This document shows, piece by piece, positions 9,682 to 18,735 of a stretch of DNA of 64,000 nt. The stretch is taken from positions 1,922,001-1,986,000 of the forward strand of contig NZ_CP075171.1 in assembly GCF_021379005.1 (NCBI RefSeq), written 5' to 3'. Every line of letters starts with the position of its first letter. The stretch's first letter is position 1. Under the pieces are notes generated by a model. It was not told the DNA's origin. It ran no database searches and worked only from the letters and a program-made list of their open reading frames with translations. The translations under genes were made by a program, and so were the position numbers. This stretch comes from Leptodesmis sichuanensis A121. GTDB taxonomy: Bacteria; Cyanobacteriota; Cyanobacteriia; Leptolyngbyales; Leptolyngbyaceae.

Positions 9682-11688
9682 ATGCAAACGGAAGATCGGG
9701 CTACAACGTCTCAATCGGGAGTTAGTGTTGCTCAACTGGATGAGGTAATTTCCCGGAGTCAAAACTATTTACTGTCATTGCAGAACCCGGAAGGTTACTG
9801 GTGGGCCGAACTGGAATCGAATGTGACGATCACCGCGGAAGTGGTGCTGCTGCATAAAATCTGGGGCACGGATACCACTCGTCCTTTGCATAAAGTGGAA
9901 AATTACTTACGTCGTCAGCAACGAGAACATGGCGGCTGGGAGTTGTTCTACGGAGATGGGGGAGAACTTAGCACCTCGGTAGAAGCGTACATGGCATTAA
10001 AGTTGCTGGGTGTTTCGGAAACCGACCCAGCGATGCAGAAAGCACGTCAGTTTATTTGCGATCGGGGCGGCATTAGCAAAACTCGTATTTTCACCAAATT
10101 TCACCTGGCCTTGATTGGCTGTTACGACTGGCAGGGCATTCCCTCGATTCCGCCTGCCATTATGCTGTTGCCTGATAATTTCCCGGTCACAATCTACGAA
10201 ATGTCCAGTTGGGCACGGGGCAGTACCGTACCGTTGCTAATTGTGTTTGACCAGAAGCCCGTGTATTTGACGAACCCCACAATCAAGCTGGATGAGTTGT
10301 ATGTAGAAGGTCGGGAGCATGCCCGGTTTGAGTTGCCCCGTCATGGCGACTGGTCGGATCTGTTTGTGCATCTGGATAGTGTGTTCAAACAGTTGGAGAA
10401 CTGGAATCTGATGCCATTTCGTCAGGAAGGATTGGCGGCTGCGGAGAAATGGGTGCTGGAGCGGCAGGAAGCAACTGGAGATTGGGGTGGCATTATTCCC
10501 GCCATGTTGAATTCTCTGCTGGCATTACGTAGCCTGGGATATGGCTCTGCAGACCCAATCGTGGAACGAGGCTTGCAATCCATCGATCGCTTTGCTCTTG
10601 AAACTGACGATTGTTACTGGGTGCAACCCTGCGTTTCACCAGTGTGGGATACGGCGCTCGTCATGCGTGCCCTGATCGATTCTGGAGTCGCTCCGGATCA
10701 TCCAGCGATCGTCAAAGGCGGAGAATGGCTGCTGCAAAAGCAAATTCTGGATTATGGCGATTGGGCAGTCAAAAATAAAGCCGGTAAACCGGGAGCCTGG
10801 GCCTTTGAGTTTGACAATCGCTTCTATCCCGATGTAGATGATTCGGCAGTGGTAGTAATGGCTCTGCATGCCGCCAAACTGCCCAATGACGGTTTAAAGC
10901 AGGCGGCGATCGCCCGTGCCGTCGATTGGATTGCCACCATGCAATGCCGTCCCGGTGGCTGGGCTGCTTTCGACATCGACAACGATCAGGACTGGCTGAA
11001 CCAGATCCCCTACGGCGACCTGAAAGCCATGATCGATCCCAATACGGCAGATGTCACGGCACGAGTGCTGGAAATGGCCGGGAGATTGGGATTAGGGATT
11101 AGGGATCAGGGATCAGGGGAAATTCAAAGCGCATCCGTCCCCAACTCCCAATCCCCAATGCCGAATTCCCTTTCCCCCCACCGCATTGATCGCGCTCTCG
11201 CCTACCTGCGTCAAGAACAGGAGCCAGAAGGCTGTTGGTTTGGCCGTTGGGGCGTGAATTACATCTACGGAACGAGTGGGGTGTTGGCAGCTTTGTCACT
11301 GATCGCTCCGCAAACCCATCGGCGGGAAATTGAACGGGGTGCGGCCTGGTTAATGACTGTGCAGAATCGGGATGGCGGCTGGGGAGAGACCTGCTTCAGT
11401 TATAACGATCGATCTCTCATGGGGCAGGGAGACAGTACCGCCTCGCAAACGGCCTGGGCACTGATTGGTCTACTAGCCGCAGGCGAAGCGACAGGCAAGT
11501 ATGAAACCAACGCCATTGAACGGGGAATTCAGTACTTGTTAAGCACTCAACGTCCTGATGGCATCTGGGATGAAGCCTATTTCACAGGCACCGGATTTCC
11601 CTGTCACTTCTACCTGAAATATCACCTCTACCTGCAACACTTTCCTCTAACGGCTTTGGGCCGCTATCGGCAATTGGTTGGCAGTTAG
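9682..11688 (+). CDS. shc: Squalene-hopene cyclase
   Basis: The 668-residue protein cyclises squalene to hopene or hopanol at the membrane. The catalytic acid motif DVDD is at residues 384-387 (DVDDSA, where DXDDTA is usual). Repeated QW motifs such as QNPEGYWWAEL, QRPDGIWDEAY and QNRDGGWGETCF are present. The ATG at 9682 follows GAGGAG by 11 bases. An in-frame insert around residues 467-502 (DNA about 11085-11190) consists of GGGATTAGGGAT repeats and their complement, CCCAATCCCCAAT. It lies in a surface loop before the last helical domain, and the family motifs continue normally after it. It is divergent from hpnB and probably shares a control region with it. Confidence 0.95.
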   Translation: MQTEDRATTSQSGVSVAQLDEVISRSQNYLLSLQNPEGYWWAELESNVTITAEVVLLHKIWGTDTTRPLHKVENYLRRQQREHGGWELFYGDGGELSTSVEAYMALKLLGVSETDPAMQKARQFICDRGGISKTRIFTKFHLALIGCYDWQGIPSIPPAIMLLPDNFPVTIYEMSSWARGSTVPLLIVFDQKPVYLTNPTIKLDELYVEGREHARFELPRHGDWSDLFVHLDSVFKQLENWNLMPFRQEGLAAAEKWVLERQEATGDWGGIIPAMLNSLLALRSLGYGSADPIVERGLQSIDRFALETDDCYWVQPCVSPVWDTALVMRALIDSGVAPDHPAIVKGGEWLLQKQILDYGDWAVKNKAGKPGAWAFEFDNRFYPDVDDSAVVVMALHAAKLPNDGLKQAAIARAVDWIATMQCRPGGWAAFDIDNDQDWLNQIPYGDLKAMIDPNTADVTARVLEMAGRLGLGIRDQGSGEIQSASVPNSQSPMPNSLSPHRIDRALAYLRQEQEPEGCWFGRWGVNYIYGTSGVLAALSLIAPQTHRREIERGAAWLMTVQNRDGGWGETCFSYNDRSLMGQGDSTASQTAWALIGLLAAGEATGKYETNAIERGIQYLLSTQRPDGIWDEAYFTGTGFPCHFYLKYHLYLQHFPLTALGRYRQLVGS

Positions 11689-11807
11689 ACTCAAGCAGTA
11701 TCAGTAGGAAGCATGGGACTTGTTTCTCACTCATGTTTCCTGTAGCAATACTTCGGACAGTTTTTGTGAAAATGCTGAAAACCCTTGCCACGCCGTCAGC
11801 TTTAGCC

Positions 11808-11902
11808 CTCACCCTAAATCCCTCTCCCTGTTTGGGAGAGGGACTTCAATCCGGCCCCCCTTCTCCCTGTTTGGGAGAAGGGGTTGGGGGATGAGGGCGG
11901 TT
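11808..11902. repeat. C/G-rich double-hairpin repeat
   Basis: The block reads CCCTCACCCTAAATCCCTCTCCC then TTGGGAGAGGGA, then CCTTCTCCC and TTGGGAGAAGGGG followed by TGGGGGATGAGGGC, so it forms two nested hairpins. A second copy makes up the core of the MITE at 41326-41462. The rest of the 11689-12171 gap holds a short GGGCA/TGCCC palindrome near 12038-12063 and a run of TCCAAAAT heptamers just before ureG. No gene is supported there. Confidence 0.8.
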
Positions 11903-12171
11903 CGGCGCAAAAGTGTCCGGACTATTGCTGTAGTTGCAGGTTGATCAATAAGGTATCGAGTAGGCTTCTGGCAAATTGGAAAAAACGTTGGATGGGCAAT
12001 GGGAAACGTTCCATCCTGTCATTCTGGCTGATTTGCATGGGCACGCCAAGCTCTGCCCATCCTACTGATGACGATTAAGTCTAATAGGCAAGGGTTCCAG
12101 TTTGTTGCCGAATTAAAAATTTGCCCTTATTCTGGGAATCTCAAATCCAAAATCTCAAATCCAAAATTCCT

Positions 12172-12786
12172 ATGAGTGCTTTTCGAGTTGGGGTGGCAGG
12201 GCCAGTTGGGTCAGGCAAAACAGCATTGGTCGATGCGCTCTGTAAAACGCTGCGCGATCGCTATCATCTGGCTGTCGTTACGAATGACATTTATACCCAG
12301 GAAGACGCTCAGTTTCTGGTTCGCAGTCAGGCACTGGAGCGCGATCGCATTGTGGGTGTGGAAACAGGTGGCTGTCCCCATACGGCAATTCGGGAAGATG
12401 CGTCGATGAATCTGGCGGCGATCGAAGATCTGGAGCGACGCTTTTTTGATCTGGATCTGGTGTTTGTAGAAAGCGGCGGAGATAATCTGGCCGCGACTTT
12501 CAGCCCAGAGCTAGTAGATCTAACCATTTATGTGATTGACGTTGCCGGAGGGGACAAAATTCCCCGCAAAGGTGGTCCTGGCATTACCAAATCAGACTTA
12601 TTAGTGATTAACAAAATCGATTTAGCACCTTATGTTGGAGCCAGCCTGGATATTATGGAACGAGATGCTAAAAAGATGCGCGGGGATAAACCCTTTGTAT
12701 TTACTAACCTCAAAACCGGCGAGGGATTAACAAGCGTAATTGACTTTATTCTGCATCAGGCAAACTTGGGAGTAGGGAGTAAATAG
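12172..12786 (+). CDS. ureG: Urease accessory GTPase UreG
   Basis: The 204-residue SIMIBI-class GTPase delivers nickel to urease. Motifs seen are the P-loop GPVGSGKT (residues 10-17), [11 protein letters not shown], the metal-binding CPH motif in [15 protein letters not shown], and the [10 protein letters not shown] base-specificity region. The ATG at 12172 gives the usual UreG N-terminus, so a longer TTG-started reading from 12121 is rejected because it would translate intergenic heptamer repeats. No ureABCDEF gene lies beside it, but the urea transporter operon begins about 450 bp downstream on the same strand. This suggests a urea-use locus whose other urease genes are elsewhere. Confidence 0.94.
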   Translation: MSAFRVGVAGPVGSGKTALVDALCKTLRDRYHLAVVTNDIYTQEDAQFLVRSQALERDRIVGVETGGCPHTAIREDASMNLAAIEDLERRFFDLDLVFVESGGDNLAATFSPELVDLTIYVIDVAGGDKIPRKGGPGITKSDLLVINKIDLAPYVGASLDIMERDAKKMRGDKPFVFTNLKTGEGLTSVIDFILHQANLGVGSK

Positions 12787-13140
12787 TACTAAGAGTTGCC
12801 ATCCCCCTGCAAGGGTTGGCTGGTGGGATGCAGCAGATTGAAGCTCAACCGCTGAATGAGTTCTACCAGAGTCTGCAACGGATCACCTGAATGACCTGGA
12901 TGTACACGGTAGCCTGTTTAGGGAGGGTTAGGGAAGATCTAATCACAGAGTGTATTTCAGGCATTTTAATATTCATTTACAAACAGTTTCTTAGACTCGG
13001 TCTTATAGTTCTTAAAAGAATTTATTTACTTATCTTCATACTGCAGGATACTGCAGGAAATGGCTGTGATCGCTGCATCCCTTGAATGTCAGGGGAATCA
13101 TACCTTGGGACGATACTTCCTGGAAAAAGACCAATCTTTT

Positions 13141-13183
13141 GTATATCTTGATACAAAATCTCCCTAAGCTGTAGCCCTAGTAT
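13141..13183 (+). promoter_or_regulatory. NtcA-activated promoter of the urt operon
   Basis: The sequence has GTA-TATCTTGA-TAC at 13141-13154, an exact GTA-N8-TAC NtcA box. A TAGTAT -10 element at 13178-13183 is 23 bases further on, the spacing of class II NtcA promoters. NtcA is the CRP-family nitrogen regulator of cyanobacteria and activates urt genes when ammonium is scarce. The start codon of urtA is 57 bp downstream. The rest of the 12787-13140 gap is AT-rich, holds two copies of CTGCAGGA near 13042-13060, and encodes no supported protein. Confidence 0.8.
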
Positions 13184-13240
13184 CTCAGGGTTATTACCGA
13201 GTGTTTCTCGGTTCTGTTTCGATTGGGAGTGAATAGCCTC

Positions 13241-14560
13241 ATGGCACAGTTTGGTCGTCGTGAATTTATTATCTTGAGTTCTACTGCTGCGGGTAGTGTG
13301 TTGCTCAAGGCTTGTGCACCCAGTACGACTACGGGCGGCACAGCCTCTCCTGAAGCGTCTCCGGCAGCGACTACAGCTGCGGCAAGTGGCGACGTAATTA
13401 AGGTGGGCATTCTGCACTCACTCAGCGGCACGATGGCCATCAGTGAAAAGAGCGTGGTAGATGCGGAGCAGTTAGCGATCGAAGAAATTAATGAGGCGGG
13501 TGGGGTCTTAGGTAAGAAGATTGAGGCGATCGTCGAGGATGGCGCGTCCGATTGGCCCACCTTCAATGAAAAGGCGAAGAAGCTGATTGATCAGGATAAG
13601 GTTGCCACGATTTTTGGTTGCTGGACTTCGGCCAGTCGCAAGGCGGTGCTGCCCACCTTTGAATCCAAAAATCATATGCTCTGGTATCCTGTGCAATACG
13701 AAGGCCAGGAGTGTTCCAAAAATATTTTCTACACGGGTGCGGCCCCCAACCAGCAAATTGAACCCTCCGTGGATTGGTTGCTGAAGAAGTACAAAGGACA
13801 ACCGTTCTTCCTGGTAGGGTCTGACTACGTATTCCCCAGAACCGCCAATACCATTATCAAGGCTCAGTTGGCTGCCAAGGGTGGCAAGGTTGTGGGTGAA
13901 GATTACATTCCCCTGGGTGGCACGGAAGTAACTCCCATCATTTCCAAGATCAAGGCCGCCATGCCCAACGGCGGGATTATTTACAACAGCTTGAACGGAG
14001 ATAGCAACGTCGCCTTCTTCAAGCAGTTGCAGGGAGCCGGAATGGGACCTGATAAGTATCCCTCTATGTCTGTGTCGATCGCGGAAGAAGAAGTGAGAGC
14101 GATCGGTGTGGAATACCTGAAAGGCCACTATGCCGCCTGGAACTACTTCCAAACCGTAGAAAACCCTGTTAACGAAAAGTTCGTGGCTGCCTTCAAGAAG
14201 AAGTATGGTGAGGATCGCGTGGTCAACGACCCGATGGAAGCTGCTTACATCATGGTTTACCTGTGGAAGCAAGCGGTAGAGAAAGCCAAAACCGCCGATG
14301 ACTTAGAAAAAGTCCGGGTCGCTGCTCTAGGCCAAAAGATCGACGCTCCCGAAGGCCCCGGAGTCACGATGGAAAACAATCATCACATCTCCAAATACGT
14401 GCGGATTGGGGAAGTGCGAGATGACGGTTTATTTGAAATCGTCTACGCCACCGACAAACCCGTCAAACCGATTCCCTGGAACCAGTTTGTCAAAGAAACC
14501 AAAGGCTACTCCTGTGACTGGTCTGATCCGGCAAAGGGTGGTAAGTACAAGATGACCTAA
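13241..14560 (+). CDS. urtA: Urea ABC transporter, periplasmic substrate-binding protein
   Basis: The 439-residue protein belongs to the amide/urea branch of the branched-chain amino acid binding proteins. Its N-terminus has a twin-arginine-like GRREF, a hydrophobic stretch and a lipobox-like LLKAC, then an Ala/Thr/Ser/Pro-rich spacer. It is therefore probably a lipoprotein tethered on the outer face of the plasma membrane. The core begins KVGILHSLSGTMAISE, typical of UrtA. The start is ATG 13241; a TTG six codons earlier is less likely. It is first in the urtABCDE operon under the NtcA-type promoter. Confidence 0.94.
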   Translation: MAQFGRREFIILSSTAAGSVLLKACAPSTTTGGTASPEASPAATTAAASGDVIKVGILHSLSGTMAISEKSVVDAEQLAIEEINEAGGVLGKKIEAIVEDGASDWPTFNEKAKKLIDQDKVATIFGCWTSASRKAVLPTFESKNHMLWYPVQYEGQECSKNIFYTGAAPNQQIEPSVDWLLKKYKGQPFFLVGSDYVFPRTANTIIKAQLAAKGGKVVGEDYIPLGGTEVTPIISKIKAAMPNGGIIYNSLNGDSNVAFFKQLQGAGMGPDKYPSMSVSIAEEEVRAIGVEYLKGHYAAWNYFQTVENPVNEKFVAAFKKKYGEDRVVNDPMEAAYIMVYLWKQAVEKAKTADDLEKVRVAALGQKIDAPEGPGVTMENNHHISKYVRIGEVRDDGLFEIVYATDKPVKPIPWNQFVKETKGYSCDWSDPAKGGKYKMT

Positions 14561-14571
14561 GGGAAGTTATG

Positions 14572-14647
14572 AGTTTTAAGTTTTGAGTTCTAAGTTCTTA
14601 GTTCTAGCTTTTAACTCAAAACTTAAAACTTAAAACTTAAAACTTTT
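14572..14647. repeat. AT-rich inverted repeat between urtA and urtB
   Basis: GAGTTTTAAGTTTTGAG units are followed by their complement, ACTCAAAACTTAAAACTTAAAAC, forming a long hairpin-capable block of the same family as 5135-5250. Its position directly after the highly expressed binding-protein gene suggests a role in separating urtA mRNA from the permease part of the operon. That role is inferred. Confidence 0.75.
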
Positions 14648-14664
14648 GCAGGGGGAACATTCAT

Positions 14665-15816
14665 TTGACACAGTTATTGGAATCGGTATTTGGTGGGCTG
14701 AGTATTGGCTCAGTGTTGCTGTTGGCAGCACTGGGTCTGGCGATCGTGTTTGGGTTGATGGGTGTGATCAACATGGCTCATGGTGAGTTCATGATGATTG
14801 GCGCTTACACAACCTTTGTGGTGCAAAATGCGCTGAAAAAGACTCCCTTATCCGAGTTGTATATTTTCCTGGCTTTGATTGCGGCTTTTATTGTGGCGGC
14901 ATTGCTGGGATTGGTACTGGAACGAACGGTGGTGCGTTATCTCTATGGCCGACCGCTAGAAACCTTACTGGCAACTTGGGGGGTTAGCCTGATCTTGCAG
15001 CAATTTATCCGCAGTGTCAGTTGGCAGTTTGTTGCTGGAGTGGGAACCTTTTGCCTGCTGTTCTTTGGCGGCTCCTGGGTGTTAGCCAGGCGACCCAATT
15101 TTGAGCAGATCCGGGGCTGGGCGATCGCCGTGCTTGGTCTGTTATCGGCTCTGATTGCCCTGGTCTTTTCCAACATCCTGGGGCAAACCTTCAAACTAGC
15201 CGTGACGAAACCCTGGTTTGGTACGCAGGGCGTGGACGTGACGGCTCCCAAATGGCTGCGGGGCGGTTTGCCGATCGGCGATTATCAACTGCCTTACACC
15301 CGCCTGTTCATTATTGTGCTGACAGCCGCCTGTGTATTTGGCATTTACTGGTTCCTGAACAAAACGCCCTGGGGACTCCGCATCCGCGCCGTCACTCAAA
15401 ACCGTAGTATGAGTGCCTGTCTGGGCATTCCCACAAAAACGGTAGATGCGCTCACCTTTGCCCTGGGTTCGGGGTTAGCCGGAGTCGCGGGAGTGGCGGT
15501 GAGTCTCCTTGGCTCTGTCAGTTCCAATACGGGACAGGCGTATATCGTTGATGCCTTTATGGTGGTCGTTGTGGGTGGGGTTGGTAAGTTAATTGGCAGT
15601 ATTGTGGCGGCAGGGGCGATCGGCCTGGTTAGCTATGTGATTGGTTCCAATGCCTTGGGGCCATTCGTCTCCTTCAGTCCCTTCCTGAAAAGCTTCTTCG
15701 AGTTCTTTGCAACGGCCAGCATGGCCAAAGTCATGGTGTTTGCGTTAATTATTGTCTTCCTGCAATTCCGTCCTGCTGGATTGTTCCCGCAGAAGGGTCG
15801 CACGGTGGATGCATAG
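14665..15816 (+). CDS. urtB: Urea ABC transporter permease UrtB
   Basis: The 383-residue membrane protein has LivH-type permease features: LGLAIVFGLMGVINMAHGEFMMIGAY near the N-terminus and a later conserved block GSGLAGVAGVAVSLLGSV. About eight hydrophobic segments are visible. The start codon appears to be TTG at 14665, preceded by CAGGGGGAAC as the ribosome-binding site. No in-frame ATG lies close by that would keep the N-terminal helix. It forms the transmembrane channel with UrtC. Confidence 0.92.
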   Translation: MTQLLESVFGGLSIGSVLLLAALGLAIVFGLMGVINMAHGEFMMIGAYTTFVVQNALKKTPLSELYIFLALIAAFIVAALLGLVLERTVVRYLYGRPLETLLATWGVSLILQQFIRSVSWQFVAGVGTFCLLFFGGSWVLARRPNFEQIRGWAIAVLGLLSALIALVFSNILGQTFKLAVTKPWFGTQGVDVTAPKWLRGGLPIGDYQLPYTRLFIIVLTAACVFGIYWFLNKTPWGLRIRAVTQNRSMSACLGIPTKTVDALTFALGSGLAGVAGVAVSLLGSVSSNTGQAYIVDAFMVVVVGGVGKLIGSIVAAGAIGLVSYVIGSNALGPFVSFSPFLKSFFEFFATASMAKVMVFALIIVFLQFRPAGLFPQKGRTVDA

Positions 15817-15825
15817 GGGGCTGAG

Positions 15826-17037
15826 ATGACGGTAGAAACTGTGGATGCAGTGGTCGATATTCCTTACGGTTTGGCGGCCCGCAAGCGTCGGAAAGCACTC
15901 CTCCTTGAGACGGCGATCGTGCTGGGGGTAGCCGCGCTGCTGCTGTTTATTGTCCCTCCGGTGATGGCCGCGCTGGGGCAGGGGGTGCGCATTAACCAGT
16001 TAGGCCGCTTTCTGGCCCTGGCGATCGCGGCCCTGGGAATTGACTTAATCTGGGGCTTTACAGGCTTACTCAGTCTGGGGCATGGCATCTTTTTTGCACT
16101 GGGGGGCTATGCCCTGGCCATGTATTTGCAATTGCAACTTCCCCCTGGCCAGATCCCGGAGTTCTTTACCCTGTATGGGGTGACTGAACTGCCTGCCTTC
16201 TGGCAACCGTTCTATTCCTTGCCATTTACCCTGGTGGCGATCGTCCTGATTCCCGCCCTGGTGGCTGCCGTACTCGGCTATCTGGTATTTCGGAATCGGA
16301 TTCGCGGGGTCTATTTCTCGATCCTGACCCAGGCCGCCTTGATCGTCTTTTTTAACTTCTTCAACGGTCAACAAAAACTGATCAATGGCACCAATGGTCT
16401 GAAGACCGACACTTCAACAATCTTTGGCATCCAGGTGAGTGATCCCAGAGTGCAGACGACATTTTATGTCCTGAGCATTCTGTTTCTGGTCGGTGGGTAT
16501 TTCCTCTGTCGCTGGCTCACCAGTGGCCGCCTCGGACGGGTGCTGGTAGCCATTCGGGATGATGAAACGCGGGTGCGGTTTTCCGGTTACAACCCCACAG
16601 GCTATAAAGTCTTTGTCTTCGCCATCTCCGCCGCCTTAGCCGGGGTTGCTGGAGCACTCTACACCGTCCAATCCGGGATCATTACCCCCAAAGCAATGGA
16701 CGTGGCCTTCTCGATCGAAATGGTGATCTGGGTAGCATTGGGCGGACGGGCAACCCTGATTGGAGCCATTCTCGGAACCCTGATTGTCAACTTTGCCAGA
16801 ACCTTGTTGAGTGAACAATTCCCGGAATTCTGGCTATTCTTCCAGGGGGCGCTCTTCCTGGTGGTGGTAACGGTACTGCCAATGGGAATTTTGGGCTGGT
16901 TGCGAGGAGATGGGATGAATCTGCTGCGATCGCTCCTGGGTCGCCGGAAGCGCGTTGAAACCTATCCAAGTCTTGAAGAGGATCCAGAAGTGCAATATGA
17001 GCGAGAAACTCTTGGCGATCGAGAATCTGACCGTTAG
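15826..17037 (+). CDS. urtC: Urea ABC transporter permease UrtC
   Basis: The 403-residue LivM-type permease starts at ATG 15826, nine bases after urtB, behind GGGGGCTGAG. Signature stretches are ALGIDLIWGFTGLLSLGHGIFFALGGYA and AALAGVAGALYTVQSGIITP, with about ten hydrophobic segments. The charged C-terminal tail (ETYPSLEEDPEVQYERE) is encoded in the zone that overlaps the start of urtD, so the two genes are probably translationally coupled. Confidence 0.94.
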   Translation: MTVETVDAVVDIPYGLAARKRRKALLLETAIVLGVAALLLFIVPPVMAALGQGVRINQLGRFLALAIAALGIDLIWGFTGLLSLGHGIFFALGGYALAMYLQLQLPPGQIPEFFTLYGVTELPAFWQPFYSLPFTLVAIVLIPALVAAVLGYLVFRNRIRGVYFSILTQAALIVFFNFFNGQQKLINGTNGLKTDTSTIFGIQVSDPRVQTTFYVLSILFLVGGYFLCRWLTSGRLGRVLVAIRDDETRVRFSGYNPTGYKVFVFAISAALAGVAGALYTVQSGIITPKAMDVAFSIEMVIWVALGGRATLIGAILGTLIVNFARTLLSEQFPEFWLFFQGALFLVVVTVLPMGILGWLRGDGMNLLRSLLGRRKRVETYPSLEEDPEVQYERETLGDRESDR

Positions 17038-17758
17038 TTTTGATGGCTTCAAAGCGATCAACAATCTCACCTTCAAAATGAATGAGGGCGAATTGCGGGT
17101 GGTGATTGGCCCCAATGGAGCCGGAAAAACCACATTTATGGACGTGATTACGGGCAAAACCAAACCAACCACAGGCGAGGTCTACTTCAAAGGCAAGAAC
17201 CTGCGCCCTTACTCAGAACATCAAATTGCTCGCATGGGCATTGGCCGCAAATTTCAGACCCCTCGCGTGTACCAAAAGCTGACTCCCCGCGAGAATCTGG
17301 AACTCTCCTGCAGCCGCAAGAAAAATGTGTTCGATTCCCTGTTGCGGCAAGCGTCTACCGCAGAGCGACGCACCGTGGCCGGGTTGCTGGAAACCATTGG
17401 TTTAGCCCTGAAAGCCGACATTCCCGCTGAACTGCTGTCCCACGGTGAGAAACAGCGGCTGGAAATTGGTATGCTCGTTGCCCAATCTCCCGACCTGTTG
17501 CTGGTAGACGAACCCGTTGCCGGACTCACCGACGAAGAAACCGAAAAAGTCGGCGATCTCCTGTTAGCTCTTGCAGAAAGCCATTCCATTATCGTTATCG
17601 AACACGACATGGAATTCGTCCGTCAAATTGCCCGCACCGTCACTGTCCTTCATCAAGGCTCCGTCCTCTGCGAAGGCAACATGGATGAAGTACAGAACGA
17701 TCCCCGCGTGATTGAAGTCTATCTGGGACAGGAAGAAGCCGATCACCAGGCAGCTTAG
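16997..17758 (+). CDS. urtD: Urea ABC transporter ATP-binding protein UrtD
   Basis: The ATG at 16997 yields MSEKLLAIENLTVSFDGF, the normal start of a LivG-type ATPase. It lies inside the last 41 bp of urtC. Motifs are Walker A GPNGAGKTT, the signature variant LSHGEKQRLEIGML, Walker B LLLVDEP, and the H-loop region IVIEHDMEFVRQIA. It hydrolyses ATP for urea uptake with UrtE. The protein is 253 residues long and complete. Confidence 0.94.
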   Translation: MSEKLLAIENLTVSFDGFKAINNLTFKMNEGELRVVIGPNGAGKTTFMDVITGKTKPTTGEVYFKGKNLRPYSEHQIARMGIGRKFQTPRVYQKLTPRENLELSCSRKKNVFDSLLRQASTAERRTVAGLLETIGLALKADIPAELLSHGEKQRLEIGMLVAQSPDLLLVDEPVAGLTDEETEKVGDLLLALAESHSIIVIEHDMEFVRQIARTVTVLHQGSVLCEGNMDEVQNDPRVIEVYLGQEEADHQAA

Positions 17759-17950
17759 AAAGTTTTGAGTTCTAAGTTTTAAGTGTTGAGTGATGCAATT
17801 TTGGATTTCGGATTTGCGATTTTGGATTGAAAGAGCCTGACTAACATAAACCTTCAACCATTAAGCGGATCTATCTCTGAAATTACTATCACTTGAAGAA
17901 AATTCTCGTAACTGCCAATCCAAAATCCAAAATCTAAAATCCAAAATTCC
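17759..17950. repeat. Mixed heptamer and AT-rich repeat before urtE
   Basis: The gap inside the operon holds GTTTTGAGTTCTAAGTTTTAAG, then TTTTGGATTTCGGATTTGCGATTTTGGATT. At its 3' end it holds the complement, AATCCAAAATCCAAAATC and so on, ending eight bases before the urtE ATG. The two halves are complementary and can form one large hairpin that places the urtE start at its foot. Confidence 0.7.
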
Positions 17951-18709
17951 ATGAGTCAAACCAACGGAGCTACTGCATTAGATCGTCCAGAAACCGCTGC
18001 CCATCCCATGCTGGAGATCAATGATTTGAATGTTTATTACGGGGAGAGCCACATTCTCCGGGATGTGGAAATGGGGGTGGCTCCAGGTAAGATGGTGTGC
18101 CTGATTGGACGCAATGGCGTGGGCAAAACCACACTGCTGAAAACCATTATGGGCCTGCTGAGTCCTCGCAGTGGTGATATTGAGTTGGCTGGAAAATCGA
18201 TTATTCACCTACCACCCGATCGCCGTGCCAAATTGGGAATCGGCTATGTGCCGCAAGGCCGGGAAGTGATTCCTCGTCTGAGTGTGGAAGAAAATCTGCT
18301 GCTGGGTTTGGAAGCCCGACCGGGAGGAATTGCCAAGCATAAAGAAGTTCCTGACATGGTGTTTGAGTTATTTCCCGTGCTGAAAACCATGCTGAACCGG
18401 ATGGGTGGCGATTTGAGTGGTGGGCAGCAGCAACAACTGGCGATCGCCCGCGCCCTCATGGGTCAACCTCGTTTGCTCGTTCTAGACGAACCTACCGAAG
18501 GCATTCAACCCTCAATCATTCTGGAGATTGAAGCCGCCGTTAAACGGATTGTCCGGGAAACAGGAATCTCCGTCCTGCTGGTAGAACAACACCTGCACTT
18601 TGTCCGTCAGGCTGACTGGTATTACGCCATGCAAAAAGGTGGCATTGTTGCCCAGGGTCCCACCAGCGAACTCAGCAACGAAGTGATCCAACGCTTTCTG
18701 GCAGTATAG
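17951..18709 (+). CDS. urtE: Urea ABC transporter ATP-binding protein UrtE
   Basis: The 252-residue LivF-type ATPase has Walker A GRNGVGKTT, the signature LSGGQQQQLAIARAL, Walker B LLVLDEP and the H-loop region LLVEQHLHFV. The frame opens at ATG 17951; an internal ATG about 19 codons later (MLEINDLNVYYGE) would give a product closer to the family start, so the first 19 residues are uncertain. It is last in the urt operon and is followed by a convergent MFS gene. Confidence 0.93.
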   Translation: MSQTNGATALDRPETAAHPMLEINDLNVYYGESHILRDVEMGVAPGKMVCLIGRNGVGKTTLLKTIMGLLSPRSGDIELAGKSIIHLPPDRRAKLGIGYVPQGREVIPRLSVEENLLLGLEARPGGIAKHKEVPDMVFELFPVLKTMLNRMGGDLSGGQQQQLAIARALMGQPRLLVLDEPTEGIQPSIILEIEAAVKRIVRETGISVLLVEQHLHFVRQADWYYAMQKGGIVAQGPTSELSNEVIQRFLAV

Positions 18710-18735
18710 TTTTCTAGCAATTAACCTCACTTGCA

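Noticed and set aside
11720-11944. 74-codon frame over the double-hairpin repeat
   Set aside because: Composed of repeat DNA; another copy of the same repeat lies in the MITE at 41326-41462, where it interrupts a gene.
12121-12171. Upstream extension of ureG from a TTG
   Set aside because: It would translate TCCAAAAT intergenic repeats; the ATG at 12172 gives the family start.
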